From NCBI GenBank assembly GCA_049999765.1, contig JBNGIQ010002818.1, positions 1-20,464 on the forward strand: a stretch of 20,464 bases of DNA, written 5' to 3'. A program made the translations under genes and the position numbers. Shown piece by piece: positions 11,244 through 19,571 of this stretch. The first letter of the stretch is position 1; each line of letters opens with the position of its first letter. Under the pieces are notes generated by a model, which did no database searches, was not told where the DNA came from, and saw nothing but the letters and a program-made list of their open reading frames with translations. Source of the DNA: Phaeoceros laevis (lineage: Eukaryota; Anthocerotophyta; Anthocerotopsida; Notothyladales).

Positions 11244-13963
11244 ATGGTGGACGTTTTGAATGATCTCATCTCGGCCGACTATGACTCAGGTACCTTGCGC
11301 CAGAGTTCTTCGCAGATTGGAAGGCCTTTGCTTCTATCTCTGTCACTTGCAACTGCTGCTCTGTTTGTGGCCTTTTCTCTCCAAGTTGAACACGTCTCGT
11401 ACTCGGGATTTGTCTTGCTCCAGCTTGGATTGACACTGTACATGTGCACTGCGTTCATCCCAGCAACGGCTTCTCCGAAAAGCATCGGTTCGGTTCCCCG
11501 CCTCGGACACCCTTTGCTGTCCGGTGGAAGAGAACCATATCCGCACCGATTCTCGCTGAAGCAAATGGAGGCTTGTGCTTCTATCTGCGACACCTTATTT
11601 CAAGCAGTCCCCTATGACGACGGTTCCGAAGAGTCGGAAGCTGTCAAGTCTTTCTACGACTTGAGAGCCTCAGATGCTGGAGTTGCTGCTAAGGTCCAAT
11701 GCTGCAAAGTCTGCTTGTCACTTCTCAGGCCCGGAGGGGGATTGTTTCTCAATTTTTGAATGGTGGTGCAGGTTGCTGGTATGGCCTGCAAGCGGCTCCC
11801 TCCTTCAGCTTCTGGCCTACTTGGCCTCGTTCTGTGGCTCCTCTCCTACCGGCTTGGAACCCTTATTTTGGGGGGGGGAAATTGTTGGACATTGAAGTTT
11901 CCATTCGTTCAGAAGTTTTCTGACCTTCCTCTGGCTCAGCGAGAAAAAGTCTTGCGAAGCTGGGCAGTGAGCTCCCTTTTGCTCCTGCGAGTCATATTCA
12001 AGCTGGTGAAGGCTATGGCCTGTATCATCTACTTCGGACAGGTGTCCTTATGGGGCAGAACTATCTTCCGTTGAGATTTCCATGCCTGAGCTTGTTGTAT
12101 GTTCACGGTTTCGATATCCTACCAAATGTGACTATTCGTGGTGCTGCTCTTCAGGTTGATGAAACAAAGAGAAACAAGACCTGGGATGCTATTGGATATG
12201 TCGGGCCGGATCCCAGGCACAGATCCCTCTTCGAAGAAAGATTATCGAAACACCTGTATGATGACACTCGACCTCTTGGAAACCATGTCCTGAATCTCCA
12301 AGAGGCTGCAGAAAATGATGGAGAGGGAGGTGTGCAGAAATTGTTAAAGAGTGCGGGGTGTTCGTTGCTGGATAACCTTGGAAACCTGAAACTACTTCGT
12401 ATGGTACATGGTAAGGAAAAGGATTCCAAGTCTGTGGGCATTGAGTGTGACGTTGTTGTTGTGGGCTCTGGTTCTGGAGGCGGAGTTGTGGCAGGGGTAT
12501 TAGCTCGAGCAGGCTACAAAGTAGTGGTGTTAGAGAAGGGACACTACTTCGCAAGGCAGGATCTGTCGTTGCTAGAATGTGCAACTTTGGAGGGAATGTT
12601 GGAGAACGGCGGGATACTGGCAACGGCGGATGGGGCTGTAAATATATTTGCAGGCTCCACCGTAGGAGGAGGGTCGGCTATAAATTGGGGAGCTAGTTTC
12701 AAGACGCCTCCGCATGTGCTGCGGGAGTGGTCCGAAGAGATGAAGTTGAAGCTTTTTGGCAGGCCCGAATATGAGGAGGCTATGGAAGAGGTCTGCAAGA
12801 GAGCGGGGGTTCAGTCGGATTTCGAGAAGGAAAACCAACCAAATAGTGTTCTTAGAAAAGGTTGCGAGCAGCTGGGCTACCCTGTAGGTACAATACCCCG
12901 AAATTCTGCTGCAGACCACTACTGTGGATGGTGCTGCTTCGGCTGTTGGAACGGGCAGAAGCAAGCCACCTCAGAGACTTGGCTTGTGGATGCCACTCAG
13001 GCAGGAGCAGTGATTCTCTCGGGTTGCACAGCACAGGCAGTGTTACATGATGCAAGTGATGGTACAAGTAGCAAGTCGAGGAGGGCCAGAGGAGTGGTAG
13101 CCACTATTCCGGGCAATGGAAAATCCGGTGGGTGCATCAACTTATTTATTCAGGCCAGGGCCACAGTTGTTGCCTGCGGCTCAGTGCAGACTCCCCCTCT
13201 ACTTCTCAAAAGCGGCTTCAGGAACCCGAACATAGGAAAATATCTCCACGTACATCCGGCCCTCATGGTCTGGGGATACTTCCCAGACCTTCCTGGCCCA
13301 CAATATGAAGGCACAATCATGAGCGCCTTTTCCAACGTCTGTGGCAACTGGGATACCTCCGGCTACGGAGCTCTTCTCCAGACTCCCGCATTGCATCCTG
13401 CTAGTTTTGCATCACTTACACCGTGGGTGTCGGGGAAGGATTTTAAGAACCGAATGAGGAGGTACGCTCGAACTGTGCATCTACTTGTGCTTTGTAGGGA
13501 CACAAGCAGTGGATCTGTGGGTGTGGCTTCTCACAATGGGGGCCCTTATCTGCAATATAAGCTCAACCGGTTGGACGAGCAACACCTGGTGGACGCCCGC
13601 GAGAAAGGTCTGCGCGTGCTCATAGCAGCTGGGGCTACTATAGTGGGGACACAACAAGGAGACGGAGAGTCTTTGTCCGTCCAATCTGCATCTCCTCAAG
13701 AGATTGAAGCTTATTTGGCCAGAGTAAGGAAGGTGCCTCCCGGCCCCCTGGTTTCCGCCCATCAGATGGGAAGCTGTAGAATGGGAGCGGATCCGAAGTC
13801 CTCCGTGGTTGATCCCAGCGGGGAGGCATGGGAAGCCGAAGGCTTGTTTTTGGGAGACGCCAGTGTGTTTCCTGCTGCCTCAGGCGTGAATCCTATGATC
13901 ACAACACAATCCATCGCATACTGTACTGCCCAGTCCGTGAAGTCCTTCTTGAAGCTTAATTAG
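11244..13963 (+). CDS. FAO: Long-chain-alcohol oxidase (FAO), GMC-type flavoprotein, 4 exons
   Basis: FAO oxidises long-chain fatty alcohols to aldehydes with O2, giving H2O2; plant members are membrane-associated and act in omega-oxidation and wax-alcohol turnover. Exons: 11244-11289, 11464-11693, 11772-12041, 12155-13963; product 784 aa (plant FAOs are about 745-760). Residues 35-90 carry the plant FAO start (HPLLSGGREPYPHRFSLKQM). Exon 3 has two hydrophobic segments (about residues 105-127 and 158-180) around FPFVQKFSDLPLAQREKVL. The FAD-binding Rossmann motif VVVVGSGSGGG (glycines from residue 286) is followed by the GMC signature STVGGGSAINWG. Near the C-terminus are SAHQMGSCRMG (His718) and SGVNPMIT (Asn761), the expected catalytic His/Asn pair. 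The start at 11244 has good context and gives an in-phase first intron. A run of nine G in exon 3 (about 11870-11878) is a place where sequencing errors could arise, but the frame is consistent on both sides. The gene looks intact. Confidence 0.94.
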
Positions 13964-14407
13964 TCCCTATGCGAGGACAGCTTTCCCCACTCAGTAATAT
14001 GCTAGGTGGGCATTCTAGGCTCCAGTAGATGGGTCTCCACGGCTCCTCTAGCAGTTAGAACTTACAGATATCCGCATTCTAGGCTCGAGAAGAAGGGTCT
14101 CCACATGTGGTTTCTCTAGCAGTTAGAACTTACAGATATCCCTGTTTATCTGATAGTGGACATGAAGGAGAACTGGTAGTGACAAGAAGGCGTACAGGCC
14201 ATTTCACCAAGGTGATGGAATTTTATCACTGTACGAGGTTCGGCCAGAGTACGAAGTATTCAAGAATTTGCTAAACGGATTTTCTGGTTCTGTAGATGTA
14301 CATGTTTCCTGGGTGTGAAAGGTGGTAGCTCAAATAGCTCCAGCGAGTCCTTCCTTCTAAAAGGTTGAACATCCCGGACACCATAACTTTGTGTCACATG
14401 TGCTTGG
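13964..14407. other. Convergent 3' intergenic region between FAO and the 317-aa gene
   Basis: No coding sequence is supported here. The part just after the FAO stop holds a tandem repeat (14010-14141). The rest is unremarkable and should contain the two 3' UTRs. Confidence 0.55.
14010..14141 (+). repeat. Two-copy direct tandem repeat in the FAO 3' flank
   Basis: Copy 1 (14010-14073, 64 bp) and copy 2 (14074-14141, 68 bp) abut exactly. Both begin gcattctaggctc, share gggtctccac, and end in an identical block running from ctctagcag through ttagaacttacagatatcc. They differ by a 4-base insertion (atgt) in copy 2 and a few substitutions. It starts 47 bases after the FAO stop, so it is probably inside the 3' UTR. 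Confidence 0.93.
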
Positions 14408-15361
14408 TCACCTCAAGCTGACTCCCCTGGGCGTTCCTGCTTCCTCCGCCACAGCCGAGAGCCTCCCTGGCTGCTTGTACACATAGAAGTGCTGGATTTT
14501 ACCGGGGCCATCGCCTTCAAGTTGTGGCAGCGGAGAAGGAGTGTCTTCTTCAAGCTCAGCCACATCTTCAAAATCAGATATGGGAGCCACAACCTGCTCC
14601 GCAGGGCGGGGTGGAGGAGTTGGCTCCCCAGGCCCGAACACCACGGGCACGCCTACAATCGCGTCCCGAGCCAGCTCCTGAGGCGTGCGGCGCTTGAGCT
14701 CCCCTCGCTTGCGCAGCTCCCCGGAGTACCGGCGGCTGTCCTCCCGGGACAAGCAGCTGGCCCTGGGAAGGGGACCAGATTGCGTCCGTCTGGGGTACAG
14801 GGCGTGGGGCGAGGGACTGCTCCATTGGGAGTAGGAGGGCTGCCGTTGCTGCTGGTCGTATCTCTCCCGCTCCCTCCGCAGCGTCTCAAGGTGAAGGCGA
14901 TCCCGCTCCGCCAAGCTGACCCGCGGCATGGTGTTGGTGACCGAAATGTAGCCCTCGGCCCCGGCTCCTGCCGCTGGCATGCTTCCTTCATCCGGGATAG
15001 GTGCCATCATGAACTTGACGTAGGCCTTGAGCAGGTTCTTCACCGGCCGCAGGAGGTTCCACTTGGACGCCTTAGGCTTCTCCCCGGTCTTCCCATGGGA
15101 GCCAGCCTTAAGCTTGCTGTCCGCATCAGCATCTGTGGCCTTGTTCGGTGGAGTCGGCTCTGACCTGGAGGCAGCAGAAGCAGAAGGGGCAGCAAGGGAG
15201 GGGGCCAAGGGGACTGGCAATGGAGATGGCTCGGCCGCCTTGATGGAGTGAGCAGCCGTGAGGGTGCCAGATGTTCTCCTAAGGAAGCGGTGGTAGACCT
15301 GTTTGAGACGGGACGAGCTGCGATGGAGGGACGGCTTCGGAGGCCTGGAATTCCCGTCCAT
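14408..15361 (-). CDS. Uncharacterised basic, mostly disordered protein, 317 aa, intronless
   Basis: One uninterrupted 954-nt frame runs from an ATG at 15361 (ccATGGAC, G at +4) to a stop at 14408. I do not recognise it. The N-terminus has a basic, possibly amphipathic segment (SSSRLKQVYHRFLRRTSG, about residues 15-32). A Pro/Ala/Ser-rich low-complexity stretch follows (about 40-90), then a more ordered block KWNLLRPVKNLLKAYVKFMM (about 100-119), a charged segment rich in Arg and Glu (SLAERDRLHLETLRRERERY), and Ser/Pro/Arg-rich sequence. The last 60 residues include an acidic patch (DFEDVAELEEDTPS) and IQHFYVYKQPGRLSAVAEEA. No catalytic motif, signal peptide or transmembrane span is evident. 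The gene is markedly more GC-rich than its surroundings. Overlapping frames are also long, as expected in GC-rich DNA, but this one has by far the best length and composition. A regulatory or membrane-peripheral role would be a guess. Confidence 0.72.
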   Translation of the reverse strand: MDGNSRPPKPSLHRSSSRLKQVYHRFLRRTSGTLTAAHSIKAAEPSPLPVPLAPSLAAPSASAASRSEPTPPNKATDADADSKLKAGSHGKTGEKPKASKWNLLRPVKNLLKAYVKFMMAPIPDEGSMPAAGAGAEGYISVTNTMPRVSLAERDRLHLETLRRERERYDQQQRQPSYSQWSSPSPHALYPRRTQSGPLPRASCLSREDSRRYSGELRKRGELKRRTPQELARDAIVGVPVVFGPGEPTPPPRPAEQVVAPISDFEDVAELEEDTPSPLPQLEGDGPGKIQHFYVYKQPGRLSAVAEEAGTPRGVSLR

Positions 15362-16683
15362 GGATTGAAACCCAAGCCTGGCGGGGGGACTGAGGGGGAG
15401 GGACGCTACTAGGGATCAGGGTGCAGGACGTGGACAAACAGGAACAGGCAGAAGAAAGGATTCCCCGAAAGGCGCCAGACGAGGCCTCAATCTGGAGGTA
15501 AGAGACTGGAAAATCAGCAATGCACTTCCAACCAGGATCTGGTTGCGGAGAGCATAGATCCTCATCCAAGGCGGCCCCGAGCCCCGGCGGATACATGGAT
15601 CGGGAGGCAAGATGGGAGCCGCAAGACTCTGCTGGACTCTATGAGAGGATCAATCCGCATTCCAAATCAACACCGCCGCTTGCTGCAGACGAAACCGAGG
15701 AGGACAGATCTGGCAAATCTCTATTTCACAGCAAACGGTAGAATTCAGAAGCACAAATGTTGGCTCCAACCTGGGCCACTCACCTTTCTGTTGCTAATGG
15801 TGCTTCTTCGGCTAAGGCGCAGAGAGAAGAATTGCAAACGAGGCACAGTCGCGCGCCAAATAGGAAAACGGCACTTATGACCTCGACTGGCCACGGGCGG
15901 GTAGTAGTAAACTTTTAGTGTTTAGCCAACTCCACACTCCACATGGGATTTGAACACGCCACCGGTGGCTTCGACCGACAACCGGGAGTCCCCATCCCGG
16001 ACCATAGTCTACCCATTGTGAGGTGAGGAGGTGAGGTGCAAGCTTCTCACACGGCTGCTGACCGGCTGGAGAAAGAGAGCTCTAGAGAGCTGCTTTTACG
16101 TGCTCAGGCTGCTCAGCCATGGAGATGTCAAAGCCCCAAGTATTTATACTGTTGTGTACCAGATTGAGAGATGCTCTTACGTGCTCAGGCTGATCAGCCA
16201 TGGAGATGTCAAAGCCCCAAGTATTTACTGTAGTGTACCACATTACTTTGGAAGAAGAAGAAGTTTATTTATAGTTTTGCTTGGGCAAGGTGGTGGAGAG
16301 GGGGTGAGGCTGGGTTAACTTGGGCCTATTCCTGACTTGAGACTACTGTAGTAATAACTGTATCACCCAGGATCTCTAAAGATAGCACCAGGAAAACTCC
16401 GATAGATTGACGTCCGATAGTAATTGTCGACATAATACAGGACTCGGCTTTTCGTAGCATTCTGGTCAAGACGTCGGTGATGAGACTATATATAGTGGGG
16501 TCGGACTGGGTCCCCTTCAAGGTCATGTCACAAGTAAATCCGTGCGGTGACTCGGCAATTGGACTCGGCATAGCCGACGAATAAGGACAAGAGGAAATGG
16601 TATTTATAGTGATTGACGATTGACGAAGGAATCATCTGTGCTTGCAAAACAAGCATGTCAAAAATACCAACTCCCGTCCCCGC
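15362..16683. other. Intergenic region upstream of the 317-aa gene
   Basis: About 1.3 kb without a supported gene. The first 500 bases are the likely 5' UTR and promoter of the minus-strand gene. Around 15935-16020 the minus strand has a tRNA-like internal promoter B-box (GTTCAAATCCCATG at 15941-15954) after a G/C-rich segment, but no cloverleaf. A direct repeat lies at 16085-16240, followed by a (gaa)n-like run near 16252-16264. A TATA-like tatatata sequence lies near 16487. I see nothing else in 16265-16683. Confidence 0.45.
16085..16240 (+). repeat. Two-copy direct repeat, about 76-bp units at 81-bp spacing
   Basis: Copy 1 is 16085-16161 and copy 2 is 16166-16240. Both carry ttacgtgctcaggctg, then atcagccatgg or ctcagccatgg, then an identical run agatgtcaaagccccaagta followed by ttta, and end in gtgtacca. 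A 2-base indel (atactg against actg) and a few substitutions separate them, so the duplication looks fairly recent. No function is evident. Confidence 0.93.
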
Positions 16684-17832
16684 CGGGGCTGCAATGATTG
16701 CAGTTTATGTCCAGCATAATGAGATGGAATAAGCTTTGCACTTGGACAGCTTAATGAAAGAGGAAGGTGTAAATCCGAATGTCGGGACCTATTCGATCTC
16801 TTTCCAGGCTTGCAGAGGGTGGAGACTGTTGTTTTGGATGGACAATCAGTCGAAGAGAAGTCTTTGGCAAGGGGGAAGGCTATGCACGAGGCAGCACAGA
16901 TGAGCGCTCCCTCTCAAATGTCATCATAGGTAAGAGCCTCATTAGCATGTAGGGGAAGTGTGGATCCATTGTGGATGCACGAATCGAATGCCAGCACGAT
17001 CCGTTTCTGATGGGTTATCCCAGCGGGCCCGGGATGTAGTATCATGAAATGCAATGCTTGCCGCTCATATTCAGCAGCGCCAAGCAGAACATGTTTTACT
17101 TCTGTACGCTGACATTCTTGAGCCGGTGTGAGTCCAAATAACCGAACTTCCAAATGTCAACATAGTGCAAGCACGTGGCATGCTTGCTGAGAAGGAGGAC
17201 GACGATGCCCTGGATGCTTATCAAAGTAAGCTCTTTAGGTAAGGGAAAGATTATACAGGCTGAGGCTTGGGGATGAATTTCAAAGGCTACAAATTTGAAG
17301 TCTTTATTGGTAACACCCTCATTGGCGTGTATGGGAAATGTGCCAGCCTTGAAGATGTAGTTCTAACTTGTATTGTATGTGTTACCCCAGGGTAGTGTGC
17401 CATGGAATGCGATGCTCTCAGCATATGTGGAGCATGGCCTTGATATCGATGCTTTACAGAAAAATGGTGGACGAAGGTGTGAGCCCATATATGCAGAACA
17501 AGGCCAAGCTGACAAGGTGCTAGAGCTGTACAGAGAACTGCTGAAGAAGGGGTGAGTCCGAATGACCGGACCTTTGTAAACGTCAGGACTCCAAGCCTGT
17601 GGCATGCCTGCAGAGAAACAAGAAGATGATGTTAATGGGAGATGGATCATTGAAATCAATGTCTTTTCAACAAGGGAAGACAATACATGCTCATGCTTGG
17701 AGGAACGGCTGGGAGTCAACGTCTTTGTTGCCAGCACCCTGGTTACCACGTATGGTAAGAGCGGATGCATTGTGGATGCACAGAATGCGTTTGAGGTATT
17801 GCATGAGCAAGATGTGGTCTTGTGGACCTTGG
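16684..17832 (+). pseudogene. Degenerate PLS-class pentatricopeptide repeat (PPR) gene
   Basis: PPR proteins bind organellar RNA; PLS-class members mainly act in RNA editing. Fragments in shifting frames give clear plant PPR text: AMIAVYVQHNEME then AL (about 16693), EEGVNPNVGTYSISFQAC (about 16760), LISM then GKCGSIVDAR (about 16938), ARDVVS then NAMLAA (about 17027), NTLIGVYGKCASLEDV (about 17312), VPWNAMLSAYVEHG (about 17398), QGQADKVLELYRELLKKG (about 17500) and STLVTTYGKSGCIVDAQNAF (about 17733), ending at DVVLWT. Stops fall at conserved positions: TAA at 16730, TAG at 16950 (where motifs have Tyr) and TGA at 17045 (where motifs have Trp). Several frameshifts are also needed, for example between 16880 and 16940, near 17300 and near 17720. 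Start and C-terminal E/DYW domain are not visible. The remnant ends 60 nt from the stop of the convergent cyclin gene. Confidence 0.87.
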
Positions 17833-17892
17833 CCAATTGCCTGACTTGGACTCAACGTTGTTACACGTGTTTCAAAGAAAGGAGATCAGATA

Positions 17893-19548
17893 TTATACGC
17901 CTCCTTTCTCGGTTGATCCATACTGTTCACTCCACGTTGTGTCAGGGCTTTCGTCGAAGATCCGCTGTTCTGGACCTGCGAGGATATGCCTCAGAATTCT
18001 TCCCGTAATAAGTTCGATATCCTCCGCACGGCATCCAGTAATAAGGTTCACTGCAAAGATACAACTGCCTGACTGAGAGAAGGATTGTAAGGGTACATCC
18101 AGCGTGGAGTTTTTTCACTAGACTAAATGCGTTGGCAGGATAGGCGGGGGATATGCGCAAGGTACATACACCATGCCAAGAGGGGGAACTGGCAGCTTGA
18201 AGATGGCAGGCTCACACAGTACGAAACCGCCTGGAACAGCAAAAGTTAGTGAAGCTCGTGTGCACCTACAGTAGTGTATTCCAAATGTGTGAGTTATAGT
18301 CAACATCAGCATACCAGAATAGAAGCAGCAGCAAGAGAGGATGGACAGGATTCGATGTCCAGCTCTTGTGACTCAGAGATCAGATCAATAACCTTCAGAC
18401 AAGTGACTCTCTTCACAAGTTTGCCTGTCGTAGCAATCCTCCTGCAGCAAGGGCTTGTGTCAGTGACAATCACAAAATCTAGACTTCCAACTTCGGCATC
18501 ATGCTCTTAGGCAGAAGAAATCCTGGTCAGGTGAGGTTGTTGGTTGTAGTGGAGGCAATTGGAAACAACCCGAAGCTACGTGTAACGCACCGAAATTTCG
18601 TTCGAAGCTCTTCCACCTCCTCAAATAGAAGCTTTCCAGTACCAATCTCAAAGTTCACGGTCTGCCAGTCAACTCATTACGGAAATTTCCAAGAAACAAG
18701 TCGATGACAACACACCGAAGAAGCAGGCATGCATTTACCTTAAGAAAAGCGAGCTCCTGCCTCGGGATTTCACAGCGCCAGGCAGAACAGCATGTCAACA
18801 ATCAATACTCGCTGAGCAAAACAGAAGGGTGGGGTTCCCCAACCCGTCCGACTCCTCAAGAGCACCTTGACCTCATACTGACTGCCAATCATAATCCACA
18901 ACAAATTTATAGCGAAACAGTCTTATGAAGACTCCCACAAGTCACCGCGGTAATGAAGTCTAGGTTGCTGACGTGCTGATCTGACAAGAGGCTGTTCGCA
19001 AGGATTTTCAAGTTCTTAATTGCCACCCGCCTATTCTCATGGATCTGATATGACCGGTTGCCAGTCAGCTCAGGCAGGATCATAATACCAAGTGGATCAA
19101 AATCTGTAACACAGACAATCTTGAACGGAAAGAAGCAAGCTGACCTTGGAAGCAACCCAAAGGCAAACAAGGCTCACGAGAGCGAGGCTCTTGCCGGTGT
19201 GCCCCGACATGTTACTGTTACTGACATTGCCAGGTTTGCAAGCCAAGAATGGGTGACATGGTCAGGAGAGGTATGCCCGTATGAACAGCAGAAGGGACGG
19301 CAGGACGGCAATCCCCTACCTTGTTACAAGAGGCAAAAACCGTTCCTTGAAGAAGGAAAGAGCGCAATACTTGGTCAGGCAATTGGTTTGAAGAACCTGG
19401 AAGATAAAGAACGGGTTCCAACAAAATTGAGCTGGCATACGCTCGGCATTCCTGGAAGCATCTCCAACTAGTACAAAGACCTTACTTCTGCAGCGTGTAG
19501 AAGCAAGGCCGTGGCCTCACGGCTCCCATGGATTCTCGCTATTTTCAT
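17893..19548 (-). CDS. CYCJ18: J18-type cyclin (CYCJ18-like), 9 exons
   Basis: Plant J18 cyclins are small, divergent cyclins presumed to bind a cyclin-dependent kinase; their exact role is poorly known. Exons in transcript order: 19548-19486, 19396-19320, 19220-19145, 19044-18946, 18756-18739, 18661-18591, 18441-18315, 18230-18170, 18050-17893. All introns are GT-AG (77-189 nt), every phase agrees, and the product is 249 aa (Arabidopsis CYCJ18 is about 234). Matches to the family as I recall it: LTKYCALSFFKERF (about 29-42), ALVSLVCLWVASK (60-72), IHENRRVAIKNLKILANSLL (73-92), ELAFLK-TVNFEIGTG (106-120), CPSSLAAASIL-AVSYCVSLP (167-186), FPLLAW and VELVEHIL-like IELITGRILRHILAG (209-223). The start ATG (MKIARIHGSREATALLL) is the first in its open frame, but the protein begins about 20 residues later than Arabidopsis, so an upstream exon is possible. 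A 9-codon upstream ORF overlaps this ATG. The tail after residue 223 is longer than usual. Confidence 0.86.
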
Positions 19549-19571
19549 CTCCCTCGCCAACTGTGGTGCAT
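19545..19571 (-). promoter_or_regulatory. Nine-codon upstream ORF overlapping the cyclin start codon
   Basis: An ATG at 19571 on the minus strand opens a short frame encoding MHHSWRGR. Its TGA overlaps the main ATG at 19548 as ATGA. If the mapped start is correct, scanning ribosomes would meet this ORF first, so cyclin translation could depend on leaky scanning or reinitiation. This is inference from sequence only. Confidence 0.35.

Noticed and set aside
14489-15163. 224-codon plus-strand ORF antisense to the 317-aa gene
   Set aside because: It is a shadow frame in GC-rich DNA; the minus-strand frame is longer and has more natural protein composition.
15941-15954. Functional tRNA gene at the B-box
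   Set aside because: No acceptor stem or T stem can be formed, and no proper A box is present.
18442-18510. Upstream extension of the cyclin exon reading DFVIVTDTSPCC, at first suggesting an FAD-linked oxidase
   Set aside because: It is intron sequence that happens to be open. Only the acceptor at 18442 joins in phase to the preceding exon and restores cyclin text.
18946-19150. Toprim-like motif (VTDFDPLGI) on the minus strand, suggesting a SPO11/topoisomerase VI gene
   Set aside because: The surrounding sequence does not match that family. The segment falls in a cyclin intron, and the real exon starts at IHENRRVAIKNLK.
19058-19471. 137-codon plus-strand ORF that looks like a gene
   Set aside because: It is antisense to two in-phase exons of the J18-type cyclin (19320-19396 and 19145-19220), has no recognisable family text, and runs through the cyclin introns.
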